This document shows positions 27,721-35,307 of a stretch of 54,559 bases of DNA, in pieces. The DNA lies in assembly GCF_009765735.1 (NCBI RefSeq), contig NZ_LMUW01000060.1:1-54559 (forward strand). The letters run 5' to 3'. The position numbers were made by a program, and so were the translations under genes. The stretch is from Xenophilus sp. L33. Its GTDB lineage: Bacteria; Pseudomonadota; Gammaproteobacteria; Burkholderiales; Burkholderiaceae_C. A model generated the notes under the pieces. The model saw nothing but the letters and a program-made list of their open reading frames with translations. It did not search any database and was not told where the DNA came from. Within the stretch, counting starts at the first letter, position 1. Each line of letters starts with the position of its first letter.

Positions 27721-29823
27721 TTGGTGGGTCGCGTCGGTCAAAGGCATTCGCATCGCCGCTCGGCGTCGACCGATGCCAGGCATCGGGTCTCGAGCCTCGA
27801 GCCGGAGGCCGACATCCACGAGGCCCAGGCGAGCGCTCCGGCGCCGGCACCGCACCTCCTCCACCTCAAGTACCGCCCCGACATCGACGGCCTGCGCGCG
27901 GTCGCGGTGTTGTCGGTGCTGTGCTTCCACGCCTTCCCGGGCCTCTTGCCCGGCGGCTTCATCGGGGTCGACCTGTTCTTCGTGATCTCGGGCTACCTGA
28001 TCACGACCATCCTGCTCGGCAGCCTGGCCGGCGCGGGCTTCAGCTATCGCGAGTTCTACGCGCGGCGCATCCGGCGCATCTTCCCGGCGCTCCTGCTGGT
28101 GATGGGCTGCAGCTTCGCCTTCGGCTGGTGGGTGCTGCTGCCGGACGAGTTCCGGCAGCTGGGCCGGCAGACGGCGGCCGCCGGAGTCTTCCTGTCGAAC
28201 TTCGGCTTCTGGAGCGAGTCGGGATACTTCGACACTGCCGCGCTCGGCAAGCCCTTGCTGCACCTCTGGTCGCTGGCGGTCGAGGAGCAGTTCTACATCG
28301 CCTGGCCGCTGCTGCTCGCGCTGGCCTGGCGCGGCGGCCGGCGGGTGATGGCGCTGACGGTGGCGATCGGCCTGGCGTCCTTCCTGGTCAACGTCGGCCT
28401 GGTGCACGCGAAGCCGGCCGCCACCTTCTACCTGCCCTGGTCGCGCTTCTGGGAACTGCTGGCGGGCGCCCTGCTCGCCTGGCTGCGGCTGCACCGTCCG
28501 CGCGCCTTCGGCCTGCGCAACCAGTTGCAGTCGATCGTCGGCCTGGCGCTGATCGCCTTCGGTCTGCTGACGATCGACGAAGGCCGGGCCTTTCCCGGCT
28601 GGTGGGCCGTGACGCCGGTGCTGGGCGCCTGCCTGTGCATCGCCGCGGGCCCGGAGGCCGGACCGAACCGCGTGCTGCTGGGCGCGAAGTGGCTGGTCGG
28701 GGTCGGCCTCGTCAGCTACCCGCTCTACCTCTGGCATTGGCCGCTGCTGGTCTATGCGCGCATTCTTGCGGGCGACACGCCGTCGATCGGCGTGCGCGGC
28801 GCGGTGGCGGCCGCGAGCGTGCTGCTGGCCTGGGCCACCTGGCGCTGGGTGGAGCGCCCGTTGCGGCACGGCAGGCAGCGTGCGACCGTCGCCGCCCTGG
28901 CCGCCTGCATGGTGCTGCTGGCCGGGCTCGGCGCGCTGGCGGCTGCCGGCAAGCTCGGCGGCCGGCAGGACGACCCGATGCTGGCGGACCTCGCCGCCGC
29001 GGCGCAGGACTGGAAGTTCCCCGATGGGCTCGCGCCGGCCGGTCCGAACCAGCCACCGCTCTTCAGCATCGGCAACGGCCCGCGCCGGGTGCTGCTGATC
29101 GGCGACAGCCATGTCCAGCAGTACGCGCCGCGCGCCGTCGAGCTGGCGCGCACCGCGCCCGATCGGCTGCAGCACATCGAGTTCGGCACCGGCTCGCTGT
29201 GCCCGCCGATCCCGGGCGTGCTGCAGCTCTTCGGTGCCGATTGCGAGGCCCAGCGCGATGCCCTCCTCGCGCTGGCGCGCAGCGACCAGGTCGACACCGT
29301 GGTGCTGGGCGCCTGCTGGAGCTGCTACTTCATCGAGATGACCCGGCCCGACCCGGCGCATCGCAAGGTCGACGTCTTCTACTACCAGCAGGACGGCGTG
29401 CAGCACGGCTTCCGGGATGGCAACGGCGTGCCGCTCGCGTTGCAGTCCCTGGAAAACACGCTGCGCGAACTGGCGGCGCACAAGAAGGTCTACCTGCTGC
29501 TCGACAACCCGCGCGGCAGCGCCTTCGAGCCGCGCCATGGCGTGGCGGGCAGCCGCCTCGGCCGTCTCTCGGTGGCGAGTGCCTCGCCGACGGTGCCGGA
29601 CGACCCGGACCAGGCGCGCCTGCGCGCGCAGTTGCGGCAGATCGCCGAACGTGCCGGCGCGCAGGTGATCGACCCGGCGGCGACCCTCTGCCATGAAGGC
29701 CAATGCCTGCGCGCGATGCCCGACGGTGCGCCGGCCTACATGGACGACAACCATCTGCGCGCCGCTTTCGCGCGCAGCGCGGCGACCTGGCTCGATCCGG
29801 TGCTGAGCGGCTCCGCGCCCTAG
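27721..29823 (+). CDS. OafA/YrhL-type acyltransferase with C-terminal SGNH domain
   Basis: A 700-residue membrane O-acyltransferase of the acyltransferase-3/SGNH type, which moves acyl groups across the inner membrane onto surface glycans (lipopolysaccharide, exopolysaccharide or peptidoglycan). The first half has about ten helices with IDGLRAVAVLSVLCFH (catalytic His H70), GGFIGVDLFFVISGYLIT, RRIRRIFPALL and WSLAVEEQFYIAWPLL. The C-terminal SGNH part has the nucleophile motif IGDSHVQQY and the Asp-x-His motif MDDNHLRAAF. Only TTG (27721) or GTG (27724) can start the frame; AGGAG at 27710-27714 fits either. It begins 20 nt after the tRNA-Pro terminator, leaving almost no room for its own promoter. 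Confidence 0.9.
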   Translation: MVGRVGQRHSHRRSASTDARHRVSSLEPEADIHEAQASAPAPAPHLLHLKYRPDIDGLRAVAVLSVLCFHAFPGLLPGGFIGVDLFFVISGYLITTILLGSLAGAGFSYREFYARRIRRIFPALLLVMGCSFAFGWWVLLPDEFRQLGRQTAAAGVFLSNFGFWSESGYFDTAALGKPLLHLWSLAVEEQFYIAWPLLLALAWRGGRRVMALTVAIGLASFLVNVGLVHAKPAATFYLPWSRFWELLAGALLAWLRLHRPRAFGLRNQLQSIVGLALIAFGLLTIDEGRAFPGWWAVTPVLGACLCIAAGPEAGPNRVLLGAKWLVGVGLVSYPLYLWHWPLLVYARILAGDTPSIGVRGAVAAASVLLAWATWRWVERPLRHGRQRATVAALAACMVLLAGLGALAAAGKLGGRQDDPMLADLAAAAQDWKFPDGLAPAGPNQPPLFSIGNGPRRVLLIGDSHVQQYAPRAVELARTAPDRLQHIEFGTGSLCPPIPGVLQLFGADCEAQRDALLALARSDQVDTVVLGACWSCYFIEMTRPDPAHRKVDVFYYQQDGVQHGFRDGNGVPLALQSLENTLRELAAHKKVYLLLDNPRGSAFEPRHGVAGSRLGRLSVASASPTVPDDPDQARLRAQLRQIAERAGAQVIDPAATLCHEGQCLRAMPDGAPAYMDDNHLRAAFARSAATWLDPVLSGSAP

Positions 29824-29836
29824 TCGCCGCGAACGG

Positions 29837-30421
29837 CTACTTCTTGCGCTTGTTCATCTCGCCGATGATCGCGGTGAATTCTTCCTCGACGTTCTTCTTG
29901 AGCAGGTCCTGCGACATCACCGCGGAGGTGATGAAGCTCGGCACCACGTCGAGCTCGTACTGCATCTTGGCGCCTTCGCCTTCGGGCGTGACAGTCATCG
30001 TCGACTGCTGGCTCTTCATGCTGCCCTTGACCTGCGTGGAGCGGATCACGTTGGGCGAGACCATCACGATCTCGCGCACGCTGGTGTAGGGAAAGCTCAT
30101 GCTGCCGAGCTTGGCGGTGCCGCTCTGCTCGATCGTCATGTCCTTGTCGCCCGGCTTGACCACGTGGCTGTCGGTCACGTTGGGCACCCACTTGGCCATG
30201 TTGGGGAAGTCGGTGAGCACGGCGATCGCGGTCTCGGGCGGCACCGGCGCGAACATCACGGCCTTGAGCACGTAGGTGGTGCCGTCGTAGGTGACGTCGA
30301 TGCTGCGGATCGGCGCGGATTGCGCCGAGGCCCCTCCGGCGGCGAACGCCAACGCGGACCAAAGGAGCAGCTGGCGGCGGCCGAAGCGGATCGACGAAGG
30401 CGAGGAATCGAGAGCAGGCAT
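29837..30421 (-). CDS. Exported SRPBCC/START-like protein
   Basis: A 194-residue protein with an N-terminal export signal: FGRRQLLLWSALAFAAGGASAQS contains a twin-Arg pair before the hydrophobic stretch and an AxA cleavage site near residue 33. The mature part has the polyketide-cyclase/START layout: PPETAIAVLTDFPNMAKWVPNV (helix 1 with a conserved W), a long beta region and a C-terminal helix LLKKNVEEEFTAIIGEMNKRKK. Proteins of this fold bind hydrophobic ligands. Ligand and role are unknown. It converges on the acyltransferase gene (13-bp gap) and lies downstream of the GH13 gene on the same strand. Confidence 0.75.
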   Translation of the reverse strand: MPALDSSPSSIRFGRRQLLLWSALAFAAGGASAQSAPIRSIDVTYDGTTYVLKAVMFAPVPPETAIAVLTDFPNMAKWVPNVTDSHVVKPGDKDMTIEQSGTAKLGSMSFPYTSVREIVMVSPNVIRSTQVKGSMKSQQSTMTVTPEGEGAKMQYELDVVPSFITSAVMSQDLLKKNVEEEFTAIIGEMNKRKK

Positions 30422-30476
30422 GACGGAGTCCCGGGCGTTATGGGGTTTCGAGCATAGCGGGAGCCCGTTACGGCCG

Positions 30477-32144
30477 CTAGGCATCGCTGCGCCGCAGCAG
30501 GTAGTCCAGCCCGCCGACGCGGAACCACCGATAACCGTAGGTCTCCAGCAGGATGCGATGGCGGCCCTTGGCATCGGCCTGGCTGTGATGCTCCGACAGC
30601 AGGTTGACCAGCCGCTCGCCGTCGCGCCCGAGCTTCCTGGCATCGAGTTCGATCTCGACCGGCTCGGCCTGCAGGCTGTGCACGAAGAGCACCGAGTTGT
30701 TGCGCCAGTCATAGCGCATCACCAGCACCGAAGGCACGGCGTTCGGCAGCACCGTGAAGTCGCCCCAGCCGACCTCGGGCAGTTCCTTGCGCATGCGGCA
30801 GACGCGCTCCATCCAGTTGAGCAGCGAATCCGGATCGCGCCGCTGCGCCGCCACGTTGACGTGCTCGAAGCCGTAGGCGCCGCCGCTGATCGCCGGCAGC
30901 AGCGGCTTTCCCGACGACGTGAAGCCGCCGTTCGGCTCGGTCGACCACTGCATCGGCGTGCGCGCGCAGTTGCGCTCGGGCAGGCTCAGGTCGTCGCCCA
31001 TGCCGATCTCGTCGCCGTAGCGCAGCACCGGCGTGCCGGGCAAGGTGAGCATCAGGCTGTAGGCCAGCTCGAGGCGGCGCCGGTCGTTGCCGAGCATCGG
31101 CGCCAGCCGGCGGCGGATGCCGCGGTCGTAGAGCTGCATGCTCTTGTCGGGCCCGAAGGCATCGAAGACCCTCTGGCGTTGCTTCGGCGTGAGCCGGCCG
31201 AGGTCGAGCTCGTCGTGGTTGCGCAGGAACATGCCCCATTGCGAGGTCGCCGGACGCGGCCGCGTGGCGGCCAGCGCCTTGGTCAGCGGCTTCGGATCGC
31301 CGGTGGCCAGCGCGTAGAAGAGGTTCTGGTTGACCTGGAAGTTGAACATCATGTGCAGCCGCTCGCCCTCGTCGCCGAAGTAGTCGAGGTCGGTGTCGGG
31401 CAGCACGTTGGCCTCGCCCAGGATGATCGCGTCGCCGCGCCGCCACTGCAGCAGTTCGCGAAAGCGCCGCAGCATGTCGTACTGCTCCTTCGGCCTGCCG
31501 GTGGCCTTCGGCCCCTTCACCGCGATCACGAAGGGCACCGCGTCCATGCGGAAGCCGGAGACGCCGAGCTGCGTCCAGAAGCCCATGATCTTCAGGATCT
31601 CCGCCTGCACCAGCGGGTTCGCGGTGTTGAGGTCGGGCTGGAAGTCGTAGAAGCGATGGAAGTACCAGCGCCGCGCGACCTTGTCGAAGTTCCAGGTCGA
31701 CTTCTGCACGCCGGGGAACACCACGCCGTCGTCGGCCCGCGGCGGCTTGCTGTCGGACCAGACGTACCAGTCGCGGTACTTGGAATCCGGATCGCGGCGC
31801 GCCTCCTGGAACCACGGATGCTGGTCGGAGGTGTGGTTGACCACCAGGTCCATGAGCACCCGCATGCCGCGCTGGTTGGCCGCGTGCGTGAACTCGACGA
31901 AGTCGCCGAGCGTGCCGAAGCGCGGGTCGACGTTGTAGTAGTCGGCGACGTCGTAGCCGTCGTCGCGGCCCGGCGAGGTCTGGAAGGGCATCAGCCAGAG
32001 CGTGGTGACGCCGAGCCCCGCGAGGTAGTCGAGGCGGCGGGTCAGCCCTGCGAAGTCGCCGCAGCCGTCGCCGTCGGCATCCATGTAGGTACTGACCGAC
32101 AGGCAATACACCAAAGCGTTCTTGTACCAAAGGTCATTGATCAT
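30477..32144 (-). CDS. GH13 alpha-amylase family protein, trehalose-synthase-like
   Basis: A 555-residue (beta/alpha)8 glycoside hydrolase. Catalytic residues are visible: nucleophile D201 in GFRMDAVPF, acid/base E244 in IILGEANVLPD and third Asp D311 in FLRNHDELDL. Calcium-site-like MDADGDGCGDFAGL (21-34) and DLVVNHTSDQHPWF (99-112) are also present. FLRNHDELDL and the GDEIGMGDDLSLPERN segment resemble trehalose synthase (TreS), which interconverts maltose and trehalose. It lacks a signal peptide, so it is cytoplasmic. There is no fused maltokinase. The start at 32144 has GAGGT upstream. It is divergent from an alpha-glucosidase gene with only 36 bp between. An amylase or glucosyltransferase role cannot be excluded. 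Confidence 0.85.
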   Translation of the reverse strand: MINDLWYKNALVYCLSVSTYMDADGDGCGDFAGLTRRLDYLAGLGVTTLWLMPFQTSPGRDDGYDVADYYNVDPRFGTLGDFVEFTHAANQRGMRVLMDLVVNHTSDQHPWFQEARRDPDSKYRDWYVWSDSKPPRADDGVVFPGVQKSTWNFDKVARRWYFHRFYDFQPDLNTANPLVQAEILKIMGFWTQLGVSGFRMDAVPFVIAVKGPKATGRPKEQYDMLRRFRELLQWRRGDAIILGEANVLPDTDLDYFGDEGERLHMMFNFQVNQNLFYALATGDPKPLTKALAATRPRPATSQWGMFLRNHDELDLGRLTPKQRQRVFDAFGPDKSMQLYDRGIRRRLAPMLGNDRRRLELAYSLMLTLPGTPVLRYGDEIGMGDDLSLPERNCARTPMQWSTEPNGGFTSSGKPLLPAISGGAYGFEHVNVAAQRRDPDSLLNWMERVCRMRKELPEVGWGDFTVLPNAVPSVLVMRYDWRNNSVLFVHSLQAEPVEIELDARKLGRDGERLVNLLSEHHSQADAKGRHRILLETYGYRWFRVGGLDYLLRRSDA

Positions 32145-32180
32145 GCAAGCTGTACCTCGTTGAAATTCGAAAGGACCGCG

Positions 32181-33788
32181 ATGTCGGCTGACGCTTGGTG
32201 GCGCAATGGAATCGTCTATCAGATCTACCCACGCTCCTTCCAGGACAGCGACGGCGACGGCATCGGCGACCTGCGCGGCATCCGCGAGCGGCTCGATTAT
32301 CTGGTCGGCCTCGGCATCGATGCCGTCTGGATCTCCCCGATCTACCCGTCGCCGATGGCCGACTTCGGGTACGACATCGCCGACTACGAGGCCATCGATC
32401 CGCGCTTCGGCAGCCTCGCGGACTTCGATGCCTTGGTCGCCCAGGCCAAGGCCCGCGGGCTGAAGCTGATCCTCGACTACGTGCCCAACCACACCTCGGA
32501 CCGGCATCCGTGGTTCCTCGAGAGCCGCTCGTCGCGCAGCGACCCGAAGCGCGACTGGTACCTCTGGCGCGACCCCGCGCCCGACGGCGGACCGCCCAAC
32601 AACTGGCTCAGCAACTTCGGCGGCCCGGCCTGGACGCTCGACGAGGCGACCGGCCAGTATTACTGCCATTCCTTCCTGAAGGAGCAGCCCGACCTCAACT
32701 GGCGCAACTCCGAGGTGCGCGCCGCGATGTACGAGGTGCTGCGCTTCTGGCTGCGACGCGGCGTCGACGGCTTCCGGGTCGACGTGCTCTACCACCTGAT
32801 CAAGGACGACCAGTTTCGCGACAACCCGGTCAACCCGGCCTACCAGCCCGGCGAGGACGAGTCTCATCGCCTGCTGCCGCTCTACACCACCGACCGGCCC
32901 GAGATGCAGCCGCTGGTGGCCGAGATGCGCCGCGTCGTCGACGCTTTCAGCGATACCGATTCGTCGCGGGTGCTGATCGGCGAGCTCTACCTGCCGCTCG
33001 ATCGCCTCGTCGCCTACTACGGCCGCAATGCCGAGGGCGTGCTGCAGGGCGTGCAGCTGCCCTTCAATTTCCAGTTGATCGCGGCCCATTGGCAGGCCGC
33101 GGAAATCGGCCGCATCGTGCGCGACTACGAGGCCGCGTTGCCCGCCGGCGCCGCGCCCAACTGGGTGCTGGGCAACCACGACAAGCCGCGAATCGCCAGC
33201 CGCATCGGCGAACCCCGCGCGCGACTGGCCGCCCTCCTGCTGCTGAGCTTGCGCGGCACGCCGACCCTCTACTACGGCGACGAGATCGGCATGACCGACG
33301 TGCCGATCCCGCCGGACGAGGTGCAGGACCCGTTCGAGAAGAACCAGCCCGGCAAGGGCCTGGGCCGCGATCCGCAGCGCACGCCGATGCAGTGGAGCGG
33401 CGAGGCCGGCGCCGGCTTCACCGCCGGCCGGCCCTGGCTGCGGCTGGCGGCCGACTTCACCCACCGCAACGTCGCGGCGCAGCAGGCCGACCCGGCGTCG
33501 ATCCTGCGGCTCTACCAGCGGCTGATCGCGCTGCGCCGTCGCGAACCGGCGCTGCACGAGGGCCACTACGAAGCGCTCGAAGCCGGCACCGACGTGCTGG
33601 CGTATGCGCGGGTGCAGGACGACCGGCGGCTGGTGGTGCTGATGAACTTCGGGACCGCCGCGGCGCCGATCCCGGCGCAACTGCTGCCGGCCGGTGCCAC
33701 GGTGCTGCTCTCGACCCGCACGGAAGACGCCGCACCCGTGGCGCCCGGCTTCACGCTGCAGCCGCTGGAAGGCGTGATCCTGGGCTGA
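32181..33788 (+). CDS. GH13 alpha-glucosidase (oligo-1,6-glucosidase-like)
   Basis: A 535-residue cytoplasmic GH13 enzyme. It opens WWRNGIVYQIYPRSFQDSDGDGIGDLRG, a signature of alpha-glucosidases; catalytic residues are D201 (GFRVDVLYHL), E268 (VLIGELYLPL) and D334 (LGNHDKPR). The DSDGDGIGD calcium loop and TPMQWS near residue 395 are typical. It would release glucose from malto- or isomalto-oligosaccharides or sucrose-type substrates. AAGGA upstream supports the ATG at 32181. The tail meets trmO convergently (6-bp gap). Confidence 0.88.
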   Translation: MSADAWWRNGIVYQIYPRSFQDSDGDGIGDLRGIRERLDYLVGLGIDAVWISPIYPSPMADFGYDIADYEAIDPRFGSLADFDALVAQAKARGLKLILDYVPNHTSDRHPWFLESRSSRSDPKRDWYLWRDPAPDGGPPNNWLSNFGGPAWTLDEATGQYYCHSFLKEQPDLNWRNSEVRAAMYEVLRFWLRRGVDGFRVDVLYHLIKDDQFRDNPVNPAYQPGEDESHRLLPLYTTDRPEMQPLVAEMRRVVDAFSDTDSSRVLIGELYLPLDRLVAYYGRNAEGVLQGVQLPFNFQLIAAHWQAAEIGRIVRDYEAALPAGAAPNWVLGNHDKPRIASRIGEPRARLAALLLLSLRGTPTLYYGDEIGMTDVPIPPDEVQDPFEKNQPGKGLGRDPQRTPMQWSGEAGAGFTAGRPWLRLAADFTHRNVAAQQADPASILRLYQRLIALRRREPALHEGHYEALEAGTDVLAYARVQDDRRLVVLMNFGTAAAPIPAQLLPAGATVLLSTRTEDAAPVAPGFTLQPLEGVILG

Positions 33789-33794
33789 GTGGGC

Positions 33795-34286
33795 TCAGCC
33801 CATCCGGTCGTCGGAAAGCTTGCCCTGCAATGGGTCCAGCCGTTGATCGAACCAACCGATGCGATCGGTCGTCCGCACGTCGAAGCGCGGCACGTAGGGC
33901 TTCATGTCGAGCACCGGCGTGCCGTCGAGCATGTCGTTGCCGCTGAACTCGAGCACGCCGCCCTGCACCGAGACCAGCCGCACGATCGACAGGCCGAGGC
34001 GGTTCGGCCGCGCCGGTGCGCGGGTCGCGAAGACACCGTGCGACCGGTCGTCGAGGAAGGGCACGACCTCCAGCAGTTCTCGGGTCACCCGGTGCAGGTG
34101 CGTCACCAGCAGCAGGTAGTCGAATCCCTCGATGTCCTTCAGCCCGGCCTGGAATTCGGGGAAGACCTCGAGTCGGCCGGGTTCGTCGGGCGCGCCGGCG
34201 GTCTGGATCGGCACGCCGACGGTGTCGGTGAAGCGGCTGCGCACGACGCCGAGCGGGCGGCACTGGACGATGGGAAGTTCGGTCAT
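33795..34286 (-). CDS. trmO: tRNA (N6-threonylcarbamoyladenosine-37 N6)-methyltransferase TrmO
   Basis: A 163-residue single-domain member of the TsaA/YaeB (UPF0066) family that methylates t6A37 of tRNA-Thr using S-adenosylmethionine. The family motifs are clear: LGVVRSRF at the start, HLHRVTRELLEVVPFLDD and RPNRLGLSIVRL, then LDGTPVLDMKPYVPRFD. Shorter than E. coli TrmO (about 235 residues) because it lacks the C-terminal extension, which is usual for many bacterial members. Divergent from the SDR gene. Confidence 0.92.
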   Translation of the reverse strand: MTELPIVQCRPLGVVRSRFTDTVGVPIQTAGAPDEPGRLEVFPEFQAGLKDIEGFDYLLLVTHLHRVTRELLEVVPFLDDRSHGVFATRAPARPNRLGLSIVRLVSVQGGVLEFSGNDMLDGTPVLDMKPYVPRFDVRTTDRIGWFDQRLDPLQGKLSDDRMG

Positions 34287-34352
34287 GGTCGCGGGAGCTT
34301 ACGACGCGCCGCGGCGAAATCGGCTTAAATGGCGCTCTTCCCTGGAGGCAAC

Positions 34353-35141
34353 ATGGATCTCGAACTGAGCGGCAAGCATGTACTCGTCACCGGCGGCAGC
34401 CGCGGCATCGGCCTTTCCTGCGCGCGGGCCTTCCTGCGCGAAGGCGCCAAGGTCAGCCTGGTGGGCAGGACGCCGGCGAACGTCGACGCCGCGGTCGCGG
34501 CGCTGAAGGCCGAAGGCCATGCGGCCAGCGGCCATTGCGCCGACCTCACCGACGCCGCCGCGGCGGCGAAGCTGGTCGAGGCGGTCGAAGCGGCCGGCGG
34601 TCCGGTCGACGTGCTGGTCAACTCCGCCGGCGCCGCCCGCCGCACGCCCTTCAACGAACTGCAGCCGCAGAACTGGCACGACGCGATGCAGGCGAAGTTC
34701 TTCACCTACATCCACGTCATGGACCCGCTCATCAAGCGCATGGGCGAGCGCGGCAGCGGCTCGATCGTCAACGTGATCGGCATGGGCGGCAAGGTCGCCA
34801 CCACCATCCACCTGGCCGGCGGGGCCGCCAATGCGGCGCTGATGCTCGCCACCGCCGGCCTGGCCGCCGCCTACGGCCCGCGCGGCGTCCGGGTGAACGC
34901 GGTCAACCCGGCGCTGACCCTGACCGACCGCATGGCCGAAGGCCTCGCCGCCGACGCCCGCGCCCGCAACCAGAGCACCGAGCAGATCCTGCGCGATGCC
35001 ACCGCCAAGCTGCCGCTGGGTCGCATTGCCACGCCCGAGGACATCGCCGACGCGGTGGTCTTCCTGGCCTCGGCGCGTGCCGGCTACGTCTCGGGCGCGA
35101 TCCTGTCGATGGACGGGGCCACCGTGCCGATGGTGGTCTGA
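34353..35141 (+). CDS. SDR-fold oxidoreductase with altered catalytic residues
   Basis: A 262-residue short-chain dehydrogenase/reductase. The cofactor motif is VTGGSRGIG (12-20), followed by VNSAGAARRTPF, VNAVNPALTLTDRM and the C-terminal AGYVSGAILSMDGA. The catalytic YxxxK is not found: the aligned region is TTIHLAGGAANAAL, with H153 in place of Tyr and G157 in place of Lys, and no Ser at the usual place (VNVIGMGG). It may be a non-classical SDR or have lost oxidoreductase chemistry. GGAGG just upstream fixes the ATG at 34353 over an in-frame ATG at 34329. The tRNA-Arg gene follows. Confidence 0.85.
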   Translation: MDLELSGKHVLVTGGSRGIGLSCARAFLREGAKVSLVGRTPANVDAAVAALKAEGHAASGHCADLTDAAAAAKLVEAVEAAGGPVDVLVNSAGAARRTPFNELQPQNWHDAMQAKFFTYIHVMDPLIKRMGERGSGSIVNVIGMGGKVATTIHLAGGAANAALMLATAGLAAAYGPRGVRVNAVNPALTLTDRMAEGLAADARARNQSTEQILRDATAKLPLGRIATPEDIADAVVFLASARAGYVSGAILSMDGATVPMVV

Positions 35142-35165
35142 GCCACTCGGGCAGCTCGTGCCACG

Positions 35166-35171
35166 TAGAAT
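35166..35171 (+). promoter_or_regulatory. -10 element of the tRNA-Arg promoter
   Basis: TAGAAT followed by CGC, 18 nt before the tRNA 5' end; the same string precedes tRNA-Pro at 27563. No convincing -35 is seen. Confidence 0.5.
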
Positions 35172-35183
35172 CGCCGGGCCTGC

Positions 35184-35260
35184 GCGGCGGTAGCTCAACC
35201 GGATAGAGCACCAGCCTTCTAAGCTGGGGGTTACGGGTTCGATTCCTGTCCGCTGCGCCA
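35184..35260 (+). tRNA. tRNA-Arg, anticodon TCT
   Basis: A 77-nt cloverleaf with encoded CCA. The acceptor arm GCGGCGG pairs with CCGCTGC (one G-T pair). The anticodon stem CCAGC/GCTGG encloses CTTCTAA, giving TCT. The D arm starts TAGCTCAACCGGATAGAGC and the T arm contains GGTTCGATTCC. The discriminator base is G. Confidence 0.96.
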
Positions 35261-35307
35261 CCCGCTCCCGACTCGGGCGGGCCCTTCGTTCGGTGCAGAC
35301 TCCAGCC

